From positions 124,001-188,000 of the forward strand of contig CAJQUW010012648.1 of the NCBI GenBank assembly GCA_907163375.1: a DNA stretch of 64,000 bases. The letters are read 5' to 3'. Within the stretch, counting starts at the first letter, position 1; every line of letters begins with the position of its first letter. Below are positions 1 through 11,812 of the stretch, piece by piece. Under the pieces are notes generated by a model that saw only the letters and a program-made list of their open reading frames with translations, ran no database searches and had not been told where the DNA came from. A program made the translations under genes and the position numbers. This DNA is from Prostheceraeus crozeri (lineage: Eukaryota > Platyhelminthes > Polycladida > Euryleptidae).

Positions 1-600
1 TTACGTCTGCTAATAGGAGAACTAAAAATGAAAATGAATTTGCAGTGTTCTGAGAGGCGCAACCTCCGCCTAACACTCTGTCATTCAAACCCAAAGGATG
101 CAAGGTGTTCAGCGTTCTTATATGAAAATCTTCCTTACTGTTAAGCTCGAAGGCAATTTCTGTATCAGATTTATTACGAACATCGACAAAGTCAATAATT
201 TGTATACTTACATCATCCCAACTGTGATTAGAACTATTAAAATGATTACTTAAATACGTATTGAGATGATTCTTTTGAACAGACTGCCGATGCCCATTAA
301 GTCTACAATGTAATGGCTGTTTTGTCTGTCCAACATACTGGACCCCACATGATTGACATGTGATCAAATATATTACATGCCTACTCTTACACGAGAAACT
401 ACCAGGATAATTTAAAACGAACCGTCTGCCGGTACTAAAACTCTTAAAAGTAGTATTAGTGTCAAGAGATTTACAACATAGGCATCTTTTGCTGCCACAG
501 ACATCAACACTACTGACGCATGTGGAGGGCGCTATCCACTCCTTCGCATTAACGTCATACACTTTAGCTTGCATTATATCCATATTTCAAATGCCAGGAC
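1..600 (-). pseudogene. GIY-YIG endonuclease of the Penelope-like element (runs off left edge)
   Basis: One minus-strand frame is open from about 590 to the left edge. It shows a Cys cluster (VCGSKRCLCC), then HVIYLITCQSCGVQYVGQT, the GIY-YIG core with its Cys pair, followed by RLNGHRQSVQ and FNSSNHSWDDVSIQIIDF. This is the layout of the C-terminal nuclease of Penelope-like elements, which nicks the target DNA for reverse transcription. No stop is seen in this part, unlike the RT half. Confidence 0.8.
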
Positions 601-1678
601 CCCATACTAAGCAAGGAATCCTTTCAGAGGTTGGACTTTAGATCCTTGCTATCTAATTGGTACTTAGACCTAACACAACTACCGATGTCATTAATAAACC
701 GCTATAAGAATGTGAGGCTTTCGCCTGCCAGCAGAGGTCAAGTAGCGGGGTCATAAACCACCAGCATCTGCAAACTTACTGTGTTAGCAATTGAAGCTGG
801 GACATTCCCATAACGACGTCTACAGGTTTCATAATTTTAATAAACTTATAGTTAATAAGACTTAAGGTTTGTCCTTAAGAGGACAGGTGGTGCGTTCCCA
901 CCGGCAGACATTAAACGTTCAAGGCGCGTCAAACTTTTGACTATCCTAGGACTACATTTTAGAGCCAAACTTGACGAGATCGGTGTGGAGGCCCACTAGT
1001 CCATTTTTCACTCAGCGCTTCTAAAGCAGGGCTGGACCTTACCCCTAATGGTCCTCTGACTTGTGATCCTCGACAAATGCATGAATGCATGAAGGTCTTT
1101 AAGCACAAAGACTTGACGGATCTGATTGCGTGCCGGGCGGACCTACCCGGGGGTCCATAACATAGCGCTATACGGGCTGGACTTCACCCTTAAGTGTACG
1201 AGATCGTACAAGGCCGCTTAACAAGTGATCTCCTTGGTCAAAGTTTCAGGCTCGATTGATTAGGAACTTATATATAAATAGACACTTAGTAATCACCATG
1301 TCAACCCCATGGAGACCAGTAACCGACACAGTCCATTCATCACACTAGGGTAGTTAGCGATAAAAAAAAACGTTAAAACAAATAAAACAATAGCCAGTCG
1401 TCAGCAGGTACCCGCCTGGTTGCGTTTCGGCCCCTCTACCTGAACGCTCAAGCCCAGGCGGGCGGGGCCCCGCATAAACTTATATGCGGCTGGCATTCTA
1501 AAATCAATACAGTAATGATATGTGTAATAATAAGTAATACTGATAGTAATAGTAAAAACAAAAACAAAACAACCGCAAAAGACGGATACATCCAAAACAA
1601 ACTAAAATATATGTGTAAAATACTGAAATGGTATAACCAATAAAAAAAATGTTAAGAAAACAGTGTTAATTATATTGT

Positions 1679-3494
1679 TTAAAATGCGCACTGCGATGTC
1701 AGCTGCCTGGCTGAGAAATATCCAAACTTGACTAGAAAATTGTTATGACCGGTTAGGATTTTCTCAGTACATGCCTTCATTTTAGACTTACAATATCCTC
1801 TGCTGCTCATCACAAAAAGTGTCATATTAATTCGTTTAATTAGATCTTCAAGATGTGAGCAGATGCGACAATAACGTAAAACCTGGCCGGCAAATACATT
1901 AATTCCCATGTTATGAGGTATTGCACTGTCTGGAAATGTCAACAGAACAACAGGGAAATCAAAATCTTCCACTTTATGATATATTGAGGTTCGAAGACCG
2001 TCACTACTAGATTGGAGTCTCACATCGAGGTAAACAACGGCTTTGTCATTGACTCCGTTTCTATCTGCAAGAAGCTCCATTGGGTAAATTTTCGGAATTT
2101 AGGTATTGAAATGCTTGTAATTTATTACGCATATATCGTCTATATATCTCGAAGTGTTTGACAATAATTTAGCTAGTCCAAACTTTTTATTTTTAACCAA
2201 TTGTTTCATAAAAGCAAATTCGCAATTTAACAGAAACAAGTCGGCAAGTAAAGGACTGCAATTCCCTCCCATTGGTACTCCTCGAATTTGTCTGAACACG
2301 TAACCGGAAAAAGAAATGTAGACTTCAGACACTATAAAATCAATAGCCTTCTTAAAAGAGTCCACGTCATAACAAGAATACCCCTTATATTTGATTTTGG
2401 AGAAAAACGACTTCTCATATCCTACACACAAGTATCTACGATTAGTGGAATTGAATGTGAGATCAAGGATGGAAAAAATATTATTCTTGATAGCACCTTG
2501 ATCTAAGTTTGTATAAAGAGTAGAGAAGTCAAAAACTTGCATAGAGTGGACGTTCACGTTAGAAATATTCCTCAAAAAATCTTGAGTCGAGGCTACACTC
2601 CAAAAATAAGAATAACCAGTATTACTCCTGATTGACTCACAGTATCTATGGAAATTTTCTTTATCACTTTCAGACCTTTGTTGATATTCACCGATAACTT
2701 TTTAGTTGTACAATTTCTGGCTCCGGCAATGAATCTAAACTTATGAGGATTTTTATGCAATTTTGGAATCCAGAAAAGTTTTGGTAGTTTAAGGTCCTTG
2801 TCACTAACATTAATATTAAAGTTTGATTTCATATCTTTAACGTGTTTAGTAAGGACTTCCTTATCAGAAATAAGCTCAGGTTTATAAGTTGCATTGCCTA
2901 CTGCAGTGGAAGAATCTATGTCAAAACCAAGCTCGTCCATCAGGATTTTGAGATAGAACTTTTTACATATGAAACTAAAGTTGTTGGATGCTTTATCGAC
3001 AGGAACGACTATCAAGTTTTTATGGAGATCTTGCAACTCCTTATCAACACAAACGCTGCTGCCATATCTTTCCCACCCAACTTCTTACAACGAAAGATGC
3101 GGTGCTTTACTAACATCATGACCCTGTTTTTCCAAATAGAGAAGTCATCAACTTTTAAGTGAAGGCGACTGGACACACGAGATATATGATTATCTATGGA
3201 ATCGCTGATCTCTTTTTGAATGGATTTCCATGATATTGACCTAGACAATCTGTGTTTAGTGCCATACGCGAATATAGCTCTGAGACCTGGATCATTTATT
3301 ATATCTAAATTACCGGTAAAAACATGCCCATAAGGCTCATAAACAAAACTGGTCATCGAGTCACAGCTGCAATCGCTCTGTAAAATGCCAACAACTTCCT
3401 GAATTTTCAGGCTATTAAGAAACTTATTATAATTGAAGAATTTCAAACAAATAGGGTTATTAAGCTTATGGTACACTTTGGGAGGATATCCCAA
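1679..3494 (-). pseudogene. Penelope-like reverse transcriptase, broken
   Basis: Four overlapping or adjacent minus-strand frames cover the RT: 3012-3494 (N-terminal block), 2593-3036 (fingers; VVPVDKASNN and PKLHKNPHKFRFIAG), 2099-2575 (palm; catalytic RYIDD near 2130) and 1679-2080 (thumb; YLDVRL, FDFPVVLLTFPDS). PKLHK and the STLYTNL/YIDD pair are hallmarks of Penelope-like RTs as opposed to LINE or LTR RTs. Frame changes between blocks show it no longer encodes one protein. Confidence 0.85.
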
Positions 3495-5158
3495 AGTGAC
3501 ATGACCACTTATACACGTAGATCCAGATTTTAAGGACTTAATACGCTAGAAGGACTAAATAAGGATTTTTCGAAGATTTATCTACATTCTTAGACCATTT
3601 GCTAATAAGTAGGCTACTTCAGCGAGACTTTAAAATTTTCGGTGCATCGGTGCGAACCGTCGTAGAAAATAGTCTTAATTATCGATGCGAATCGCTGAAC
3701 ACTTGTTCCAAGAACGATACCAATAAGATTTACACATGCAGATTTTCGAGTAGGCTACTACCGCTAAATTACAAGTCTGCTGCTCAAATCTGCATGATTC
3801 ATCACAGAAATAATCTAGAGGAGTAACGTCAACTTGACAAAAGATGAAAATATTGCAATATCTTAAGTTCTCGTGTTCACTTTCTTTGCAAATTATTCAT
3901 CAAGAATCCTCAAATGCATTGACCGAAAATAGGAGTTCTGTATAGTACAGAGAATGGCTGAATGAAAATGTCTCAATGCAATGTCTTCTTATTGCACAGA
4001 CCCCATTCGAGGCAATAACTTCAAGTTCGGCCAACAATTGACTTCAACTTCGTGATTCCGGTTTTCTACGGCAGATTGGACAGAATTCACAAGTTCTAAA
4101 ATGTAGATGCTCATGAATACATGTACAACTAAGCGCTTTCTATCATCCAAGTTTTAAATTGTCTATAGATAAATGATCAGCAGGATAAATGCACCTACAT
4201 AAATAACCACGATTTCAGAAGTTACTCGCCGACCTTCAGAATTCGCGCATTCGGATAATGAACCTTGTCAAGAATCGGAAACACATTCATCGAGACGCCT
4301 TTCTTCCACGTGGCCGATTTGTTATTTATCCCACTCTCATTCTTGTGTGCTAAGTGCAAGAATGCAGACAGCACCTATTTCAAAATTCTCTCGTTTGCCC
4401 CTACCGAGGTTTGAACCAAGGTATCCCGGACGCCGAGCGAACACTCTGGCACAAGCTCACAGCGATGCTGGTTCAAAATATCGAAATCGCGTCTGGGCAA
4501 GAACAATTCGATTACTGCCTCCGCCCAGATGTCAAAAAGGAGGTCCAGGTCGGCTTGAAAGCTTGCAAAATGTTTCCATCCCGCGCCCATTTTCAGCTCT
4601 AATTGACGGCAACTTTAAACAAAACGATCATCTTGCTGACGAAAGGAATTAACATTTCAGAAATATATTAGGCAAATATTTCTGTTCCTTCTAAGAATAC
4701 GGCCGACGTTTTGATGAATCTGAGGATAAAATATACAACAGCTTTGAGGGAGTCTCTGTGTGGAGCGCAAGCAAAGTAGATTCGCAGATAAAAGGATGAG
4801 GCAAATTAACTACATAAATCAACCATCACTGAAGTTAATTAGTTCCATATGCAGAAATACAATGGCCATTGACTCACGCTTTCAGTTCTTGCGTGCACTT
4901 GCAATATTGAAATCTTGGAGAGCTGTATGCAAAACTTCAATGTAAATATTTCCTATTGTACTGCGATAAATAAATAACGTAAATTGCCTTTCTAAATATT
5001 CCATTCAGCGAAGGAATTCGCTGTTTACTCAGACAGCTGACATTGAGGGAAATTTCATGAACAGGATGAAATTTTATCGTTTTATTCAGAGTTATCGAAG
5101 ACGTTATCGTTGACGTTCTCAAATGCAGATCCGCAGAGCTAACGTAGTAGATAAGTTT
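3495..5158. other. Unassigned intergenic sequence with a possible SINE relic near 4380-4490
   Basis: No convincing gene is seen. On the minus strand around 4380-4490, GGTTCAAACC fits an RNA polymerase III B-box, and an upstream GTGCCAGAGTG faintly resembles an A-box, so a decayed tRNA-derived SINE is possible. The open frames at 4347-4652 overlap that GC-richer patch and look accidental. Confidence 0.3.
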
Positions 5159-5167
5159 TATAATTTT

Positions 5168-8100
5168 AGGGCTGTGCGCGGTGCACCCGTTATTCTGCTT
5201 GCACCGTACCTGAAACCGATCTGAAAAATAGGAGACCGAACCGGTTATTTACGAACCTAGACCGGAACGACCGGTTCAAACCGGAAATTAAAATTTGCTT
5301 CTTTTGTGCCTCTAATGAGTATTCGGCGTACTTTGTAAATTGATTAAGGGCTTATTAATTTATGAAATGATTGAAATTGTGCTCATTTGAACGTATAGAT
5401 CGTTCGAAATTTGGTTTAAATGAGTTTAATAGTTTTTAATCTAATGCGCCAATTCGACTAACATTCACTCACTTTACTTGGTATATTTTAAACCATATCC
5501 TTTTGTTGAGGGAGATTTAGGCCTACTACATAAATCAATTCTTGTAGGATATCATTCTCTGCGAGGGAGCGAGGCATTAAGACACCACAGAAAGGCGCCA
5601 GTTCTTTTATTGTTGCTACATGTAAGTCAATCTTATTCTGTAGGAATCACCAATTGCTTCTTCGAAATTGCGCAATGAGGCATGTCATTTGAGACGGCAA
5701 ACTTAGGTAACTGACAATGTTTACTAACTGCCTGTCGACTTGTGTCCTTCAATGTCCTAGACATTTTGATGTCTTACCAAAATTGAAACAAAATCATGTA
5801 TAAGACATTTGATTATATAATTGTGCTAGATCCAGTCTAAGACCGGTCTGAAATTTTACACCGGACCAGACAATGAATTTACAAACAGGACCAGACCGGC
5901 TCCAGGTCTGGCTTGCACCAATTCTAGGGGCGGTGCACCGAAATTTGCGAGTTTCAATCCAATTCATACTTTCTATATAGTCTCAATTATAATAAATTCA
6001 TTTTATCTGCCATCCTAAACACAGCAAATTGGAAATATGGATATTTTAAGTACACAGTATAATTCGGACTAGGAGGGCTGATCAATTAAGAGAGCTAACT
6101 AGGAGAGCACTATTGAATTCTTCTTATCAATTCAATTCAAATAGAAAAATATTTGCCATGAAGGCTCACGATCACGATGATGTGTCTTCTGATAGTGAGA
6201 AATAATGTGAAAAAGTGACAAAAATTAGATAATTCATGTTCATGACAAATCGTTCAGGTCAAGAAATCTCAACTCCATCGACCTCAGAATTTCAGAACCT
6301 CATGGTGAATGCGGCGTACCCTGATGCTACTCCAGAGTGTCGACAGACCTTCGATTTTCATTTTCCCGGATATCAGCAATATTTTTCAAGGGGTACTAAA
6401 TTTGCTTTACAACGTATTGGTAAATATTAGAAGTTACGTGTCTAATATATTCCCAAAACTTCTCTATTTATGATGGTACTGAGAAACTCTTGTCATCGAT
6501 GTCCATGCTCATGCTATCAAACTGGAAATCAGCTACATATTTGGCCTACATGTATACTTAGGATAGTTTGGACTTCCACCATGTGTAAATCATGTGTTTG
6601 TTCCAATAAGATCCTTAATACGGGACTAGGCTCAATTTTGCGTAAATTCATATTTGTAAATTAACTGTTAACTATTCATGTTGGAGCAAATGAATAAAAC
6701 AGCTTAATATTTTCCAAACACGGTCTCGAATAATGTCTACACAATTGAATATCAACATCGCATTTCTACCAGTGATAAATTTGGATCAGAACAATTCAGT
6801 TGCTTACACAGGTGAACATTATCATCATCCGAAAGAAATGCGATCGAAAATAGATATTCGATTGAGCGCACATTCAACCAGCTGAAGAACTATCAAAATT
6901 ATGGTTAAATCCAGTAGAACCGGACACCTAAATGGGTTTGGAATGCTATCAATATCGATGTGCAATCAATGATTTGTTGGATTTATTTATTTATCTATGA
7001 GATTACTGGAATACTTAAGTCCGTGAATTATTAACTCATCACCTTCGACAGTCCTTTGAAATGTATATGATTTTGAGTGAAACGAAAATGAGAGCACTTT
7101 AACTTCATATCAACCAAGGACTCCATATTAGTTCATGAACAAAGATATATAAAATCAAGAAGTGATTGGATCAACCCAATACCATGTGCAATCAAATTAC
7201 ACAAAACCCACCAACATTGGTAAGAAGGCATTCTGGGAAATCCCTGAGATGATACAATGAAACAGTTTTATGCTCGTAGAATGACGATAGACATCACGTT
7301 CGTTTTGAAGAATAATGCGATATCCTTGAAAATAGCTTGGAAAAATTTGTTGAAAATAAATTCCATACCGCAATAAAATCAGCATATTATTGTCATTAAG
7401 CAGCATACTTTAATAATTGAAGTAATGTTCAATACATAAAAAGCAATGTAGTTCAATTTTTCATTTTATCCAACTACATTTGTTTAAACTTTGTAATTTT
7501 CAGGAATCACTAAAAATTTCAAGGGGTCATGACCATTTTCAAGGGTTTTCCCGGGTTTTCCAGGATTTTTCCCGGATTTCACCGCATTGTCGACACCCTG
7601 TACTCCTCTTGCTCAGATAAAGGCTGCCTTGGCATTCGATAGCACTGTCGCATCATAGAGAGAATGCTTGAAGCCGAGTTATGTCAAGATGCTGACCTTC
7701 TTGCACAGTAATTTGTAGACAACGGAGCTTCGAATCTTTCTACATTTCCTGATGTGCTATGGTATTTTAAAAAATAATAAAAAATGAACTATTCCCTTGT
7801 TGGGTGTTTTTAAAAGAATGAATTGAAAACCCGATGTTTAGTCCGCCACTGAATTTGTAGTTTAGTCATTGCAATTTCTTACCATTTTTTGTTGCATTTT
7901 TTTATAATTTCTGTTTTCATCTAGTTTCCAAGAATTCCAATAGAACTATCACAGAGACGCAGGGGTGAAGTGTGATAAGAGTCCTATTTATTAAAGGAAA
8001 CCTATTCAAGACCACTTCGAATTCTTAGGACTGTGGAATTTTGTTAGTTTTCTATAAAATTTGCACTGAATTCTTGAAAATGTGAGCATTTTTTAATGAA

Positions 8101-8268
8101 AGATAGATGCCCAATCTTCAAGATTTTGAAGTTTCAACTGACTATCGCACGACAATATAGAACATGAAAAAGCTATAATTCGGCTCCTACACTTTAATAA
8201 GTGCTTCAGTGTAACTTATAAAATATTGTGTACACCGGTGCGAGCAGATGCGGCTAGCGCACAGCCCT
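5168..8268. mobile_element. hAT-like DNA element, about 3.1 kb, no transposase recognised
   Basis: The ends are inverted: AGGGCTGTGCGC at 5168 and GCGCACAGCCCT ending at 8268 (12 of 12). The flanks TATAATTTT (5159-5167) and TATCATTTT (8269-8277) look like an aged target duplication of 8-9 bp, as hAT elements make. The left 800 bases hold many ACCGGT/CCGGT-like words, possibly binding sites. An open frame at 6236-6430 is not recognised. The end of another element lies inside at about 7480-7603. Confidence 0.6.
7480..7603 (-). mobile_element. Terminal fragment of a CAGGGTGTC-type DNA transposon
   Basis: Read on the minus strand it starts CAGGGTGTCGACAATG and runs into repeated CCGGGAAA / CCTGGAAA / CCCGGGAAAA words. 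Such ends occur on DNA transposons in many invertebrate genomes (recalled, not searched). The opposite end was not found, so this is probably a truncated copy inside the 5168-8268 element. Similar terminal words recur at 20386-20448. Confidence 0.4.
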
Positions 8269-8402
8269 TATCATTTTACTTCACTACATAAAACAACAAA
8301 CAACGACTTTACTTGCTGATTACATCTCATAGATCAAATGTGGACTCTTCAAACACTCTACACTCTTCAAAATGTTTGTATGTAGAAACTATCTATGGAC
8401 TG

Positions 8403-9593
8403 TAGGGGTGGGCCGCCCTATTTAGATCTGTAACCTAATTTGTAACATGACGACATACATGTGACAGTCAGATTTTATCACATACTGACGGAGACATGTG
8501 GCCAAATTTCGACCGATGCCAATATCCTGAAAATTGACAGCTTTAAAACTTTACATTTAATGTTGAATTCAAAAACTGTGCTAAGCATGTGGAATGATGC
8601 TCATAAAACGGGGTAATAGCGTGGCAAAATCGATAGTCCCCTAAATATCTCACTGATTAGAAGACTAAAGAGCCCATTTTTACAGAAGCTCGAGGATTTA
8701 AGAAAGAGAATCATTAGAACGTGTCCAATATTTGCCCCAAGATTTCGGATAATAACGGTAGAGTTCATGAGTAAAAACGGAAACACGGAGCACTTTAAAT
8801 TTTAGTTTAAATGAAGAAGGTACACTCAAGCGTTGCAGGCCTAGTTATGAAAAGATGGTTTAACGTCACTACTCACCCCCCCCATACTAGCGGCTTGGAC
8901 AATGCGGACGTGGTCAGGCTTCTATCCGAAGCGTTGCGATCGTTTAGTCCGGATGCCCTTCCTGACGCTAGGCGAAGCTTCTAACCACTGTGCCACAGAG
9001 ACATAGACACTGCTCTACCACAATCAAAATTATTTGTATTCATTTTGATGGTAAATATGAATATGGACAAGCATTTTGAATTAGCTGCACAATATGAATT
9101 CATTGACCATTCAGTTTCGCAGAAAATTGGAACATTTTTATTTTTGTTTTCAGTTGAGAAATACCACTCAGCATTATTACAATCATGTATTTTTTACACT
9201 TGGACATGATATTTTTTATCTGGACATGATAAACGATAAACGTATGGTCAATTAAAAAGGAAATGATACAATTGTGCCATCAGGTTCAAAGTCAGCTTTG
9301 AGCGAATGACATGCTTTGCCTGGTGAGTTAAATATAATTCTGTCTAGTACAATTATAATACAATCTTTCTGGTCCAAATAATCATCATTAAAGCATGAGA
9401 GAAAAGAATATAAATATTTATAAAATAATTAGATTTCTTCATTATTCAATCAATTCTCTGTAACATTTGATTTAGACAATTTTTCATGCTACTATGATTA
9501 TATTCTGACCATACTCCATTTCATCACACCAACAATGAAAAGCACACATTTTGATGTGTGAAATTGTCACATATTGTCCATCGGCCCACCCCT
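8403..9593. mobile_element. hAT-like non-autonomous element, copy 1, with a SINE inside
   Basis: Ends: TAGGGGTGGGCCG at 8403 and CGGCCCACCCCT ending at 9593. The interior matches the copy at 26826-27941 in several blocks (ACACTCAAGCGTTG, ATTCATTTTGATGG, TTTTCAGTTGAGAAATACCA against their counterparts). The right end carries TGTCACA-like words. No matching 8-bp flanks are visible, so it is older or rearranged. A SINE interrupts it at about 8868-9010. No transposase is recognised. Confidence 0.65.
8868..9010 (-). repeat. tRNA-derived SINE (family 2), copy nested in a hAT-like element
   Basis: Read on the minus strand: GTGGCACAGTGGTTAGAAGC (A-box-like), then CAGGAAGGGCATCCGGAC, then GACCACGTC and a G-rich run before GTGAGTAGTGACGTT. 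The same order occurs on the plus strand at 43463-43655. The copy has lost most of the B-box region. Confidence 0.6.
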
Positions 9594-9601
9594 GAAGATT
9601 A

Positions 9602-11226
9602 ACTTACATGCAAGTAGCTAACATGATGATGGCATGCCCGGGTTGAGAAAATTGGCGATTTAGTATCTTCAAATTTTATATCTAAAAATGTCTGTGAGGT
9701 GCATAACATCTTCAACTAATTAAAAAATTTATTCATGAGAGCATTGATTTAAAATGCTTGAAGATCTACAGTAATCAAAGATTTTCTACGTACTTCAATT
9801 GAAGACTATTTTGACTCAAAAATATTTCGAATGACAGTTCCCATTGATGCAGATAAAGTGAATGACTTATTACTGAAGATATTCTACAACTCATGTTCGT
9901 CCAGAAATGCAAGCCATCTCCAAATATTCAATTCTCATTTTAATCGAATTAGAAAAGTTTGAATTTTTAGTCTTATTTGACATAATAGTATGCAACATGC
10001 GATTTAATCCTTCTCGTTTATATTTTGGAGGGGGCACACTCGAACTCTGAGTCCACAACCATACTTACAGCCTGTGCAGGGTAGATAGCCAAATACTAGC
10101 ATTGTGACTCCCTAGTATAGTAATATGTTATGAAAATCTTCATAGAATCAAGAAATATCATCAATTCAATGGAAATACGTTCGCACCTCTTCAGTCGATT
10201 TCTGAGAGATACCGAATGGTAATTACTTCCCCATCAATTCGTCATTACACATTTTTCGGGTTGAAAACAAGCTCGTGAAATAGCATGAAAAGAATAATGA
10301 CATCCAAATCACCGGAAACGATTGCTGAACACCATCAGATTTCTGAACTGATAACTCTACAACGAGTGTCAATTTCTCATTTATTTTCAGGCTTTCAATT
10401 ATCTTAACGTCAACCATCTCGATACAAAAATAACTTTAAGAGATTGTTATTATTATTATTGAGATTTTCTGCATCGATAATCTCGGAATAACGACTTATT
10501 TATGTTCTTTTGATATTCATTTGTGTTTCGGCTGAGATTGCTAACCTTAGCTTCGAACAGCAAATTTCATGGAATGTTAATCGGTGGGAGAGAATGGCTA
10601 TGAAAAATGCATTTTTTTATAATCGCAAATGATAGGACGAGATTTTATCCAGATTTCCATCAGACAAATGCTAAATTCTAGAATGCAAATAGAACTACAA
10701 ATTTGTATTTGTGGATTTCTTAAATCAAAACATGACGGAATGGGATCAGCCTTTAGATCAAAAGTGTCCCTCAGAAAATATCAAAGGCAATGACACAGAA
10801 AATCTAAGAAAAAAAGTTGGGATGTTGAAGGAACATGATTAAGAAGGCTAGTAACAGTCTCTAACAGAGCACTGACGGTGGTAGAAAAGTAAATAGACAG
10901 ATATTGAGTGCAAAACGCATAATAACTAAGTAAGAACTAACAAGGGGATAACCCGAAAGGATAAGTAAAAAAGGAAATTCGGCAGGTTAGGAAAAAGAAA
11001 ATCCTAAAATGTTTTTATCACTATTTCGCTTCATTGACCGATGCTGAAAAATAAAATATTGTGACTAAAACAGCCGGCGCTTCGTGCCACTGACACTTCT
11101 GTTGGGCTTTGATAAAACATAGCTTCTATGACCCAGTTTAAATATGTCGCAATAAAACTGAGTTCTTTGAAAAGTATTCAGAAATTTGAATGTAGAGGAT
11201 AGCCGTTAACAGGAGTTGGCGATTGT
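9602..11226. other. AT-rich sequence, nothing recognised
   Basis: No coding signal, repeat or element end could be supported. The minus-strand word GAGTTCGAGTG near 10035 resembles a B-box, but no A-box or SINE tail accompanies it. Confidence 0.4.
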
Positions 11227-11364
11227 TCATTCTGTTGATCAGACCAGAAGGCTGATGATGAAAAAAGTCTCCTTGCTTTTCGGCGTGATAATTGTAATTA
11301 TAAGTAAAAGAAAATTTACAAGGTCCCGACGCGTTTCGCGAATTCTCGCTTTGTCTAGGGACGA
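11227..11364 (+). repeat. Left inverted pLTR-like repeat of the Penelope-like copy
   Basis: 138 bp starting TCATTCTGTTGATCAGACC and ending CTAGGGACGA; the mirror copy is at 11813-11950. Being identical to its partner, it argues for a young insertion or gene conversion between arms. Confidence 0.75.
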
Positions 11365-11366
11365 AT

Positions 11367-11752
11367 CACTTTATTGTAGTTTAAAAAATAAAAACAAAAA
11401 ACTAAAACATGAAGATTGTGACATTTGCACTCGGTTGCCTGCCAAAAACAAATGTACAGACCGTTTCCTAATTTATAAATTCACTTGCAAAATTTGCAAT
11501 CAAATTTATGTTGGCCAAACCTGCAGACCTTTCAAATTCCGCTTCATGGAACATAAACGTGCGATCCAGAAGCAGGACAGGTCTAGTGCTTTAGGTGAAC
11601 ATTCGCAGCATGGCCTGATATCTATTGATGACTATGACTTAGACATCCTGGAAAAGTGCAGTGACGCGCTAGACACGAGACTGTCAGAAGCGAGACACAT
11701 AAAGATGATTTGTCCCTCACTGAATCGCAAGCATGAACTGACCGTATTTTAA
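11367..11752 (+). CDS. GIY-YIG endonuclease, C-terminal part of a Penelope-like ORF
   Basis: The frame is open through the left repeat, so the ATG at 11216 is probably not the real start; homology begins near residue 55. Seen in order: a Cys cluster (CDICTRLPAKNKC), FLIYKFTCKICNQIYVGQTC (GIY-YIG core with CxxC), RPFKFRFMEHKRAI with the catalytic-type Arg and His, and E in LSEARHIK. It ends with TAA at 11750-11752. The protein would nick DNA for target-primed reverse transcription, but this copy lacks the RT needed to be autonomous. Confidence 0.75.
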
Positions 11753-11812
11753 ATCCAATCACCCATCACCTATTTTAAGACGAGTTTGACTGTCAGTTTG
11801 TCCTCTTCACGA

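Larger units (their letters stand above)
1..3494 (-). mobile_element. Decayed Penelope-like retroelement (RT plus GIY-YIG endonuclease)
   Basis: Reading right to left, minus-strand fragments give the parts of a Penelope-like element. The N-terminal conserved block has GHVFTGNLDIINDPGLRAIF. The RT fingers follow (NLIVVPVDKASNN, FWIPKLHKNPHKFRFIAGA), then the palm (FDFSTLYTNL, RGVPMGGNCSPLLADLF, RYIDD) and a thumb. A GIY-YIG endonuclease lies at the left edge. The RT part is spread over several frames, so the copy is dead. About 1 kb of unmatched sequence (641-1678) separates thumb and endonuclease. The element continues past position 1. Confidence 0.85.

Noticed and set aside
10021-10100. SINE suggested by a B-box-like GAGTTCGAGTG on the minus strand
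   Set aside because: No A-box, tail or second copy supports it.
11227-11364. CTGATGATGAAA in the left repeat read as a hammerhead core on the plus strand
   Set aside because: There is no stem II between CTGATGA and GAAA, so it cannot fold as a hammerhead; the better candidate is on the opposite strand of this repeat.
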